Assembly: GCF_001552215.1 (NCBI RefSeq)
Contig: NZ_BCQT01000004.1
Coordinates: 1-64,000, forward strand
Source: Actinomadura macra NBRC 14102
GTDB taxonomy: Bacteria > Actinomycetota > Actinomycetes > Streptosporangiales > Streptosporangiaceae
Reading direction: 5' to 3'
DNA length: 64,000 nt
Under the pieces are notes generated by a model. That model was not told the origin of the DNA, ran no database searches, and saw only the letters and a list, made by a program, of their open reading frames with translations. Below, one piece after another: positions 30,771 to 38,823 of this stretch. Position 1 is the stretch's first letter; each line of letters begins with the position of its first letter. The position numbers and the translations under genes are program-made.

Positions 30771-30799
30771 TTCAACTGCTGCAACCGTGAGGTTGAACG
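30771..30799. promoter_or_regulatory. StrR-type operator between two-module NRPS and P450
   Basis: The repeat is GTTCAACTG, 11 bases, AGGTTGAAC. Spacing matches the StrR consensus exactly; the left arm has one mismatch and the right arm three. It lies in the 280-bp divergent gap between the NRPS (minus) and the P450-carrier-exporter genes (plus), so it can control both. Confidence 0.7.
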
Positions 30800-30905
30800 A
30801 CCCCGGCCGCGCACTGACACGTGACCTTCGCACATGGCTTTCACGGAATTCGGGACTCCGGGTACCGTCGGCCACCATCAGCCTCGACGCGAATGGATTC
30901 TGGCG

Positions 30906-32210
30906 ATGAGCGGAACCGCCGGCGGGAACGAGGACTCGGCACCGAAGGATCGTCCTTCGTTACCGGATGAGTTTGCCGAACTAACTGATCCGAAGAATCG
31001 GGAGGACCCTTATCCCTTTCTGGACGAGCTCCGCGAGCGCTCGCCCTATGCCCCTTTCGAGGGGCTCGTCGTGGTGGCCAGGTACGCCGACTGCTCGGCG
31101 GTGCTGCGCGACCCGTCGATGAGCGCGGCCCGCGACAAGGCCACCCTCGCGCTCACCCCGCGGGGACCGCGCACGCGCAACTTCCTGCATCTCGACCCGC
31201 CGGAGCACACTCGCTACCGGCGGCTCGTGACCGGCGCGTTCGCGCGCCGGAAGGTCGCAGGCCTCGCACCGCGGATCCGCGAGTCCGCGACGGAACTGCT
31301 GGAGACCGCCGCCGCCGCGGGCTCGCTGGAGATCATCGAGGATCTCGCCAACCCGCTGCCCCTACGGCTCATCTGCGAACTGCTCGGCGTCCCGTTCGAG
31401 GACCGCGACCTCTTGCAGGACTGGTCGGCCAAGCTCTCCCAGGCGCTGGAGCCGCCGTTCGGCCAGCCGGGCGGAATGTCCAGGGAGGCGTCACGGGCGC
31501 GCGCCGGGATCGTCACCTACTTCCGGGACCTGATCGAGGAGCGTCGTGGCGAGCACCGCGACGACCTGATCACGCACCTGCTGGAGATCGAGGAGGACGG
31601 GCACCGGCTCGACGACGCCGACATCCTGGCGACGTGCGTGCTGCTGCTCAACGCGGGTCATGAAACGTCCGTCACGCTGATCGGTAACGCGATCCTGGCG
31701 CTACTGCGGCATCCCGACCAGTTCGACCGGCTGCGCGCCGATCTCGCCCTCGCGCCGGCGGCCGTCGAGGAGGTCCTGCGCTACGACACGCCCGTGCAGA
31801 TGACCAGCCGGGTGGCCCGGCAGCACGGCCGGATCGGCTCCGCCGACGTCCGGCCCGGCGACACGATGGTGCTGCTGCTCGGGGCCGCCAACCGGGACCC
31901 CGAGGTGTTCCCCGACCCCGGCCGGTTCGACATCGGCCGCTCCCCCGCCGCCTCCCACCTGGCGTTCGCGGCGGGCCCGCACTTCTGTCTCGGCGCGGGG
32001 CTCGCGCGGCTGGAGCTCGCCATCGTCCTCGAACTGTTCAGCACGCTGCTCGTCCGGCCCCGGCTGCGGTCCGGCGGCCTCGCCTACAAACGCAACCTGA
32101 ACCTGCGCGGACCGGCACGCCTGCTGGTCGACATCGACGGCTTCCGCTCCCCGGGCGGCGTCCACCGCGCCGAAGGCGTCCGCTCCGCCGACGACGCCCA
32201 CGTCCGTTGA
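30906..32210 (+). CDS. Cytochrome P450
   Basis: A 434-residue bacterial P450. Visible motifs are the I-helix AGHETS, the K-helix E-x-x-R within VEEVLR, and the heme-binding loop FAAGPHFCLGAGLA with its cysteine. It probably needs ferredoxin partners, none of which are nearby. It is the first gene of a plus-strand set with a carrier protein and an ABC exporter, divergent from the two-module NRPS. Hydroxylation of an amino acid or acyl chain, or oxidative coupling, are all possible. A single P450 does not resemble the three or four crosslinking P450s of glycopeptides. An in-frame ATG at 30834 is an alternative start. A TTA codon is codon 19 (30960-30962). Confidence 0.9.
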   Translation: MSGTAGGNEDSAPKDRPSLPDEFAELTDPKNREDPYPFLDELRERSPYAPFEGLVVVARYADCSAVLRDPSMSAARDKATLALTPRGPRTRNFLHLDPPEHTRYRRLVTGAFARRKVAGLAPRIRESATELLETAAAAGSLEIIEDLANPLPLRLICELLGVPFEDRDLLQDWSAKLSQALEPPFGQPGGMSREASRARAGIVTYFRDLIEERRGEHRDDLITHLLEIEEDGHRLDDADILATCVLLLNAGHETSVTLIGNAILALLRHPDQFDRLRADLALAPAAVEEVLRYDTPVQMTSRVARQHGRIGSADVRPGDTMVLLLGAANRDPEVFPDPGRFDIGRSPAASHLAFAAGPHFCLGAGLARLELAIVLELFSTLLVRPRLRSGGLAYKRNLNLRGPARLLVDIDGFRSPGGVHRAEGVRSADDAHVR

Positions 32211-32242
32211 GTTCGCGCCAGTCCCTCTCGCGAAGGAGAGCA

Positions 32243-32524
32243 ATGTACGACTCGGGGAGCAGCGACCTCCGCACCGAGCTCCAGGAATGGATCTGCGTCT
32301 ACCTCGCCGAGGAGCTGAGGATACCGGTCGGTTCGATCGACCCGACGGAGCCCATGTCCGCCTACGGGCTGGACTCGGTCAGGGCGATCATGCTCCTCGC
32401 CGATGTCGAGGAGCGCGTGGGCTTCGAGATCGATCCGAACGCCCTGTGGGAGTTCCCCACCGTGGCCTCTTTCACTGACCTGCTGGTCGACCAGTTCACC
32501 GAGACGGCCCAGGCCGCCGGTTGA
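32243..32524 (+). CDS. Free-standing acyl/peptidyl carrier protein
   Basis: A 93-residue carrier protein. The phosphopantetheine site is the serine in YGLDSVRAI (about residue 41), followed by the acidic helix typical of acyl carrier proteins. The ATG follows AAGGAGAG by a few bases. It lies 32 bp after the P450 and about 100 bp before the exporter. Free carriers next to NRPSs that start with a condensation domain often deliver a fatty-acyl or aryl starter. No acyl-AMP ligase is in the window, so its loading enzyme is unknown. Confidence 0.85.
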   Translation: MYDSGSSDLRTELQEWICVYLAEELRIPVGSIDPTEPMSAYGLDSVRAIMLLADVEERVGFEIDPNALWEFPTVASFTDLLVDQFTETAQAAG

Positions 32525-32621
32525 CCCGGGGCGGCCGCGCAGTTCCCGAAGACCGACAGTCCCGGACAGCGACCAGCCGTTCGCCGAGCAGATCGAGGGC
32601 GGCGCGAAAGTGGGGTTTTCC

Positions 32622-34562
32622 ATGGCCATGATTGGTGGCCCGCGCATGGGTCCGATGCGCTTGGGGGTCGACGGGCCGATCACCCGGCAGAAGGTCAAGT
32701 CCGGCACCGTACGGCGGATCGTGCCCTACGCGATGCGTTACCGCTGGTCGCTGGTCATCCTGATGCTGATGACGATGGTGGACGCGGTCATCGTCGCGAC
32801 GAGTCCGGTCCTGCTCAAAGTGATCATCGATGACGGGATCATGAAGCACCGCAACGGGGTCGTGGTGGGGCTGTCCCTGGTCATCGCCGGCCTGGCACTG
32901 GTGGACGTGGTCGCGATCTACACCCAGACCTGGTTCTCCGGCCGGGTCGGTCAGGGGATCGTGTACGACCTGCGCTGCAAGGTGTTCACGCACGTGCAGC
33001 GGCAGTCGCTCGCGTTCTTCACGCGCGCTCAGACCGGAGCCCTGGTCAGCAGGCTCAACACCGACGTCGTCGGGGCACAGCAGGCGGTCACGACGCTGCT
33101 CACCCAGACGGTGTCCACACTGCTGACCCTCGTCCTCGTCCTCGTCACCATGTTCTATCTGTCGTGGCAGATCACCCTCGTCGCGCTGGTGATGATCCCG
33201 CTCTTCCTCCTGCCCGCCAAGTTCATCGGACGGAGGCTGCAACGGCTCACCCGCGAGAGCATGCAACTCAACGCCGACATGAGCTCGATGATGAACGAGC
33301 GCTTCAATGTCGCCGGGGCGATGCTGGCGAAGCTGTACGGCCGAACCGACCAGGAGGCCGACACGTTCACCCGCAAGGCGTCCCGGGTCCGCGACATCGC
33401 CATCTCGACGACCGTCTACGGACGGATGCTCTTCATCATCACCACCCTGATCACCGGGGTGGCCACCGCTCTCGTCTACGGCCTGGGCGGCGTCCTCGCC
33501 ATCGACGGCGCGCTGAAGATCGGCACGCTCGTGGCCATGGTCACGTTGCTGCTGCGGCTGTACGGCCCGATCAACCAGCTGTCCAACATGCAGGTCAACG
33601 TCATGATCGCGCTGGTCAGCTTCGACCGCGTGTTCGAGATGCTGGATCTGAAGCCGCTGGTGGACGAGCGGCCGAAAGCCTACGCGCTGCCCGCCGCCGA
33701 ATCCGACGACGCGACGGCGCCGGACATCGAGTTCGGCGACGTCTCCTTCCGCTATCCGGGGCCCGAGGAGGTGTCCCTCGCGTCCCTGGAGTCGATCGCG
33801 CTGCGCACGCCGGAGAAGCGCGGCAGCCAGCAGGTCCTCGACGCGGTGAGCTTCCATGCCCCCGCCGGAAAGCTGACGGCGCTGGTCGGGCCCTCGGGCG
33901 CCGGGAAGACCACCGTCACCCACCTCGTCCCCCGGCTCTACGACGCCACCTCCGGCACCGTCCGGATCGGCGGCCACGACGTGCGGGACCTGACCATGCG
34001 CTCCCTGCACGACACCGTCGGCGTCGTCACCCAGGACGCGCACCTGTTCCACGACACGATCCGGAGCAACCTGCTGTACGCGCGCCCGGACGCCACCGAG
34101 GTCGAGTTGGTCGAGGCCTGCCAGGCCGCCCGGATCTGGGAGACGATCTCGGCGCTTCCCGACGGCCTCGACACCGTCGTCGGTGATCGCGGCTACCGGC
34201 TGTCCGGCGGGGAGAAGCAGCGGGTCGCCCTGGCCAGGCTCCTGCTCAAGTCCCCCCCGATCGTCGTCCTCGACGAGGCCACCGCGCATCTGGACTCCGA
34301 GTCCGAGGCGGCGATCCAACGTGCCCTCAAGACCGCGCTCGCGGGCCGCACCTCCCTGGTCATCGCCCACCGGCTGTCCACCATCCACGAGGCCGACCAG
34401 ATCCTCGTCCTGGACGCGGGCCGGATCCGCGAACGCGGGACCCACGGTGAGCTCATCAGCACGGGCGGACTGTACGCCGAGCTGTACCGAACGCAATTCG
34501 CCAGCCAGCCGGTGAACGGCGCGGACGTGGCCTCGCCGGTGCATTCTCCCGGCTCTTCCTGA
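32622..34562 (+). CDS. ABC exporter, fused membrane and ATPase domains
   Basis: A 646-residue half transporter. The N-terminal half (about residues 30-330) holds hydrophobic segments of a type I exporter. The ATPase half has Walker A GPSGAGKTT, signature LSGGEKQRVALARLL, Walker B VVLDEATAHLD and the switch histidine in VIAHRLSTI. It should act as a homodimer in the cytoplasmic membrane. Position after the P450 and carrier protein suggests product export and self-protection, as in other peptide antibiotic clusters. The ATG at 32622 is chosen because the family N-terminus begins shortly after it; the frame is open further upstream. Confidence 0.9.
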   Translation: MAMIGGPRMGPMRLGVDGPITRQKVKSGTVRRIVPYAMRYRWSLVILMLMTMVDAVIVATSPVLLKVIIDDGIMKHRNGVVVGLSLVIAGLALVDVVAIYTQTWFSGRVGQGIVYDLRCKVFTHVQRQSLAFFTRAQTGALVSRLNTDVVGAQQAVTTLLTQTVSTLLTLVLVLVTMFYLSWQITLVALVMIPLFLLPAKFIGRRLQRLTRESMQLNADMSSMMNERFNVAGAMLAKLYGRTDQEADTFTRKASRVRDIAISTTVYGRMLFIITTLITGVATALVYGLGGVLAIDGALKIGTLVAMVTLLLRLYGPINQLSNMQVNVMIALVSFDRVFEMLDLKPLVDERPKAYALPAAESDDATAPDIEFGDVSFRYPGPEEVSLASLESIALRTPEKRGSQQVLDAVSFHAPAGKLTALVGPSGAGKTTVTHLVPRLYDATSGTVRIGGHDVRDLTMRSLHDTVGVVTQDAHLFHDTIRSNLLYARPDATEVELVEACQAARIWETISALPDGLDTVVGDRGYRLSGGEKQRVALARLLLKSPPIVVLDEATAHLDSESEAAIQRALKTALAGRTSLVIAHRLSTIHEADQILVLDAGRIRERGTHGELISTGGLYAELYRTQFASQPVNGADVASPVHSPGSS

Positions 34563-34682
34563 AGGACGGTTGACCTGCCAAACGACTCAATTTTAGGCTT
34601 GCCCCGATCATTGGCTGGCGCTGCCTGCCTGAATTCGGGGGCGACCGCGAGCCAGCTATCCGACATCACGATGAGGTAGCCG

Positions 34683-36755
34683 GTGTCCGTACAGGCGGAT
34701 GAAGAAACTTTCACCTTTCAGGCCGAGGTCGCGCAGATCTTGGACCTCATGGCCCATTCGCTCTACAGCAACAAGGAGATCTTCCTACGTGAACTGATCT
34801 CGAACGCGTCCGACGCGATCGACCGACTGCGCTTCGAACGGTTCTCCAAGCCCGAGCTGGTCGAGGAGGGGGAACGGCTACAGATCCGCGTCGACCACGA
34901 CAAGGACGCGGGCACGATCACCATCTCCGACAACGGTATCGGCATGAGCCGTGACGAGGTCATCGAGAACATCGGCACCATCGCCAAGTCCGGCACCGCC
35001 GAGTTCCTCAAGGCCCTGACCGGCGACCAGCGCAGTGACGCCGCGCTCATCGGCCAGTTCGGCGTGGGCTTCTATTCCGCCTTCGTCGTGGCCGACCGGG
35101 TGGTCCTGACGACCCGCCGCGCCGGACTGCCCGGGGAGGAGGGCGTCCGCTGGGCGTCCGACGGCAAGGGCGAGTACACCCTGGAGCACGTCGAGCGGCA
35201 GGAGCGGGGGACCACGATCGTGCTCCACCTCCGCGAGGGTGAGGACGACCTGCTGAACGGGCACCGCCTGCGGTCGATCATCCAGCGGTACTCCGACCAC
35301 ATCAGCCTGCCGATCGTCATGCCCTCCGAGGACACCGGCGGCGGGAAGCCGGCCGCCGAGGCCGCCGGTGCGGAGGGCTCCGGTGCGGAGGGCTCCGAGC
35401 AGCGGACGGACGAGGCGGGCGCCAAGGAGACCACCGTCAACCGGGCATCGGCGCTGTGGACCCGCCCGAAGAGCGAGCTCACCGAGAAGGACTACCACGA
35501 CTACTACCGTCACATCAGCAACGACTTCACTGACCCGCTCGCCTACCTGCACGCCAAGGTGGAGGGCCGGTACGAGTACACGATGCTGCTGTTCGTCCCC
35601 TCCAGCGCACCCTACGACCTGTGGGTCCCGCAGGCCCGCCACGGTGTCAAGCTCCACGTCCAGCGGGTCTTCATCCTGGAGGACACGGGTCAGCTGATGC
35701 CGCAGTACCTGCGGTTCGTCCGCGGGGTCATCGACTCCAGCGACCTGCCGCTGAACGTCTCCCGGGAGCTGCTGCAAAGCAGCCGCGCCGTCGACCACAT
35801 CCGTTCGAGCGCGGTCAAGAAGGTGCTGAAGCTCCTCAAGGACCTGGCCGGGAACGACCCCGAGAAGTACGCCGTGTTCTGGAAGCAGTTCGGCGCCGTC
35901 CTCAAGGAGGGCATCGCCGACGACTACGACCACCGCGAGGACATCGCCGAACTACTGCGCTTCACCACCACGCACTCCTCCACGCAGGAGGCGGACGTCT
36001 CGCTCAACGACTACGTGGATCGGATGAAGGAAGGGCAGGACAAGATCTACTACCTGCTCGCCCCGACCCTGGCCGCCGCCACCGCCAGCCCCCATCTCGA
36101 AGCCTTCCGCAAGAAGGGCATCGAGGTGCTCCTCCTCGGAGAGGCCGTGGACAACTGGGTGGTGACGGGCCTGGTCCAGGAGTTCGGCGGGAAGCGGCTC
36201 CAGTCGGTGGCGCAGGGCGTCCCCGACTTCGGCGACCTTGAGGACGATGCGGAGAAGGAGGCCACGGAGAAGGCCAGCGCCGAGTACGCCGCCTTGCTCG
36301 GCAAGCTGAAGGCGGCCCTGGCCGGGCAGGCGTTCGACGTCCGGGTGACCAGCCGTCTCACCACCTCCCCGGCGTGCATCGTCGCCAACGAGGCCGTGAC
36401 GGATTTCAGCCTCGCGCAGCGGATGCGGGGCTCGGGGCTGCCGAACCAGCCGATCCTGGAGATCAACCCGGGGCATCCGCTGGTCGAACGGCTCAACCAG
36501 CGGCAGGACGACCCGCGCCTCGGCGACTGGGCGCACGTCCTGTTCAGCCAGGCCGTCCTCACCCTGGGCGCGCGGATCGACGACCCGGCCGCGTTCGTCG
36601 GCCGCCTCAACGACCTGCTGGTGGCCCTGACGAGCGACGCGCCGGCCGAGAAGGCGCCGACCACGGACACACCACCAGCGGACACCGAGGCCGGGGACCC
36701 CGCGGCCGAGGGTGCTCCGGCTGAGAAGGCGCCGGCTGAGGAAGGCGGCGCCTAG
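34683..36755 (+). CDS. htpG: Molecular chaperone HtpG (Hsp90)
   Basis: A 690-residue Hsp90 protein starting at GTG 34683. The N-terminal ATPase motifs are clear: LRELISNASDAIDR, DNGIGMS, IGTIAKSGT and GQFGVGFYSAF. The middle domain has conserved NVSRELLQ. An Ala/Glu/Gly-rich insert lies near residues 220-245, and the C-terminus ends in an Ala/Glu/Pro-rich tail. It is 120 bp downstream of the ABC exporter on the same strand, with an AT-richer gap that could hold its own promoter. HtpG is usually a general chaperone; whether it serves the peptide cluster is not shown by the sequence. Confidence 0.97.
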   Translation: MSVQADEETFTFQAEVAQILDLMAHSLYSNKEIFLRELISNASDAIDRLRFERFSKPELVEEGERLQIRVDHDKDAGTITISDNGIGMSRDEVIENIGTIAKSGTAEFLKALTGDQRSDAALIGQFGVGFYSAFVVADRVVLTTRRAGLPGEEGVRWASDGKGEYTLEHVERQERGTTIVLHLREGEDDLLNGHRLRSIIQRYSDHISLPIVMPSEDTGGGKPAAEAAGAEGSGAEGSEQRTDEAGAKETTVNRASALWTRPKSELTEKDYHDYYRHISNDFTDPLAYLHAKVEGRYEYTMLLFVPSSAPYDLWVPQARHGVKLHVQRVFILEDTGQLMPQYLRFVRGVIDSSDLPLNVSRELLQSSRAVDHIRSSAVKKVLKLLKDLAGNDPEKYAVFWKQFGAVLKEGIADDYDHREDIAELLRFTTTHSSTQEADVSLNDYVDRMKEGQDKIYYLLAPTLAAATASPHLEAFRKKGIEVLLLGEAVDNWVVTGLVQEFGGKRLQSVAQGVPDFGDLEDDAEKEATEKASAEYAALLGKLKAALAGQAFDVRVTSRLTTSPACIVANEAVTDFSLAQRMRGSGLPNQPILEINPGHPLVERLNQRQDDPRLGDWAHVLFSQAVLTLGARIDDPAAFVGRLNDLLVALTSDAPAEKAPTTDTPPADTEAGDPAAEGAPAEKAPAEEGGA

Positions 36756-36800
36756 GGTCTGTCAGAAGTACCCCAGCCGCAGCGCGAGCGCGCTATCTGA

Positions 36801-36834
36801 CCGGTGAGGCGACGCCGGAGGCGAGCCTCACCGG
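36801..36834. terminator. Hairpin between convergent htpG and cold-shock gene
   Basis: A perfect 10-bp stem (CCGGTGAGGC with GCCTCACCGG) with a 14-base loop lies 46 bp after the htpG stop and 90 bp from the end of the convergent cold-shock gene. It can serve both directions. Confidence 0.6.
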
Positions 36835-36923
36835 GAAGATCGCGAAGCGATGGAGCGCTCGCCCAGGCACGGTCAAGAGCGAGCCGCCAGGCGAGCCCTG
36901 GGCCGGGAGTGCAAGAACAGCCC

Positions 36924-37391
36924 TCAGCCCTCCACCCAGCCGTATCTCTGCGCGAAGTTCAGGAGTTTCCGGCGCAGGTGGGTGACCTGCGTGCCGGTCA
37001 GTTCGGGCGCTTCCACGAGGAGGAGCTCGGTCAACTCCTGGACGAACTCCCGTTCGGACAGGACGTCGCAGAGGCCATCGTCCTCTTCGGGCTTGTGCCC
37101 GAGCGCGTCCCTGTCCGCGTCCTTCGCCACGACCTCGGTGTGCCCGTTCGCGGGCGCGGCCCGCTCGGCCGCCGGCGGGCGCTCCGCCTCCTTGACACGC
37201 ACCGCGAACGCCTTGAGACCGCGCTCGCCCTGGGTCACCTCGAACTCGACGGGCGTTCCCGGCGAGAATGCCACTTTCTCATCCAGAAGGTCATTGGCGT
37301 GGACGAAGACGTCCTCGCCGCCACCGTCGGGAACGATGAACCCGTAACCGCGCATGTCATCGAACCGCAGAACCTTGCCTGTCTTCGCCAT
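36924..37391 (-). CDS. Cold-shock-domain protein with C-terminal extension
   Basis: A 155-residue protein. The N-terminal 70 residues are a cold-shock domain with an RNP1-like KVLRFDDMRGYGFI and RNP2-like DVFVHANDL. A longer C-terminal region is charged in its first part and then helical, ending in LRRKLLNFAQRYGWVEG. Actinobacteria commonly carry cold-shock proteins with such an extension. The ATG at 37391 is preferred over an upstream start because GGAGGGG lies 6 bases before it. It probably binds RNA or single-stranded DNA. No link to the peptide cluster is visible. Confidence 0.9.
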   Translation of the reverse strand: MAKTGKVLRFDDMRGYGFIVPDGGGEDVFVHANDLLDEKVAFSPGTPVEFEVTQGERGLKAFAVRVKEAERPPAAERAAPANGHTEVVAKDADRDALGHKPEEDDGLCDVLSEREFVQELTELLLVEAPELTGTQVTHLRRKLLNFAQRYGWVEG

Positions 37392-37544
37392 GGCCACCCC
37401 TCCACAAACACACAGCACGATCTACCAACGAGATATCCCCCGCCGAGCCCACCACCCACCAGATTGGATTAATGCGGCGATATCAACTCCCGTCCCACGG
37501 GGAACACTTCGATGGTAACGCGCGCACGCTTGATCAGGCATCCG

Positions 37545-38576
37545 CTACGCCATCTCGGCGCGCGCCCTTCTCTTCAGGACCTCGGCGAACCTTTCCCACT
37601 CATAGGCGAGGCCGAGGGCGAGATCGGCGACGAGCGGGACGCAGTGCGCCGGGATCTCGTCCTCGATGCCCTCCCATTCCTGGGTGTTCACCGAGCGGGT
37701 GGTGAGCCAGCGCAGCAGCAGACGCCCGTTGTCGTTCAACCGGAGGGAGGGATCGCGCAGCAGCTTCCGCAGGATCTGGTCCGCGTCCGGCTCGCGGCCC
37801 TTCCGCAGCGCGCTGACGACCGGTGCGTCACGTCCGTCACCGCGGGCCGCGGCCTCGCTCTTGCGCTCGGCGAGCGTCAGCTTGGCGGGGACGGGATCCT
37901 CCCCGCGGCGCAGCCGCTCGCGCACGTCCTTGGCCGTCGCGGGCGAGATGCCCGCCATCTCGGCGATCTCGCGGAGCGAGGCGCCCGGCCGCTCGGCGAA
38001 CAGCCGGCCGGCGAGCCGGCGTCCGGCGGCACCGTTGATCGGGCGGACCCGCCCGTCCTTGCCGATCCGCATGTCGGGTTGCGAGTCACGGTCGGTGGTG
38101 CGGTTCCTGATCCGGGCGACCGTCGTGGAGGCGAGGCCGGCGGCCTCCGCGATGGCCCGGTCCGACCACTGGGGATGCGTGCTCAGGATCCGCGTGGCCG
38201 CCGCCTCCCGGTCCGCCAGGGACAGCGGGAGCCCGTGCCCGATATTGGCCCGGACGGCGGCGACGAACACATCGGAGTCGGCGCCGTCGATGTAACGCAC
38301 CCTGATCTCGCGCTGCCCCTTCAAAACAGCGGCCCGCAGCCGATGCATTCCATCGACCACCCGCATCGTCCGGCGGTGGACGAGGATCGGCGGCAGAGCC
38401 GAGTCCATATCGGCGAGTGCGCGAATGTGCTCTGCGCTCTCGCCGGCCAGGCGAGGCGAATCCGCATGCTTAAGCAAGTCGACCGACACCATTACCGGTT
38501 CGTCCTGAGAAATAAGGCATAACTGGTTCTGACCTGGGCTTTCCAATGCCACTCCCGTACGGTAAGAGCGCGACAT
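37545..38576 (-). CDS. StrR-type cluster regulator (ParB-like DNA-binding protein)
   Basis: A 343-residue protein with the ParB-like core ILVHRRTMRVVDGMHRLRAA (about residues 60-80) and a helix-turn-helix region near DREAAATRILSTHPQWSDRAIAEAAG. The pattern fits the StrR/Bbr/Tei15* regulators of antibiotic clusters better than partitioning ParB proteins, because there is no ParA partner and the context is biosynthetic. It should activate promoters with the 29-bp boxes at 19222, 21870 and 30771. A promoter with TTGATA and TAAATT 17 bp apart ends near 38644, about 60 bp before this ATG, which argues against longer starts. Codon 19 is TTA (38520-38522). An ATG at 38492 is a shorter alternative that would exclude that codon. 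Confidence 0.85.
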   Translation of the reverse strand: MSRSYRTGVALESPGQNQLCLISQDEPVMVSVDLLKHADSPRLAGESAEHIRALADMDSALPPILVHRRTMRVVDGMHRLRAAVLKGQREIRVRYIDGADSDVFVAAVRANIGHGLPLSLADREAAATRILSTHPQWSDRAIAEAAGLASTTVARIRNRTTDRDSQPDMRIGKDGRVRPINGAAGRRLAGRLFAERPGASLREIAEMAGISPATAKDVRERLRRGEDPVPAKLTLAERKSEAAARGDGRDAPVVSALRKGREPDADQILRKLLRDPSLRLNDNGRLLLRWLTTRSVNTQEWEGIEDEIPAHCVPLVADLALGLAYEWERFAEVLKRRARAEMA

Positions 38577-38643
38577 GACCTCTCCCCTTGCCTGGCCCAT
38601 GGTCACGGCCGGCACTGCCGCAAAGTTCAACCCATCGCCTTGT

Positions 38644-38672
38644 AATTTAAGTTAGCACTTGACAAATATCAA
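38644..38672 (-). promoter_or_regulatory. Sigma70-type promoter of first StrR-like gene
   Basis: On the minus strand TTGATA (38672-38667) and TAAATT (38649-38644) are separated by exactly 17 bp in a locally AT-rich stretch. Transcription would start near 38637 and leave about 60 bp of leader before the ATG at 38576. The -35 region overlaps a small inverted repeat, CTTGA-N6-TCAAG (38659-38674 approximately). Confidence 0.6.
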
Positions 38673-38823
38673 GGGGGATCGACAAGGCGCGATCACCCGT
38701 TCAACCGCTCACCTGCCGGTTGTCCCAATACGGACTCGACGGCAAATAATCTGCACACGCGTCCAAGCGCGGACCTACGCACTTGGACATTCCTCTTGTC
38801 TGCCAATTTCGGCTAATGGACGC

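Noticed and set aside
32496-34544. A 682-codon minus-strand frame opposite the ABC exporter
   Set aside because: It is the antisense shadow of a gene with complete ABC motifs and shows no domain of its own.
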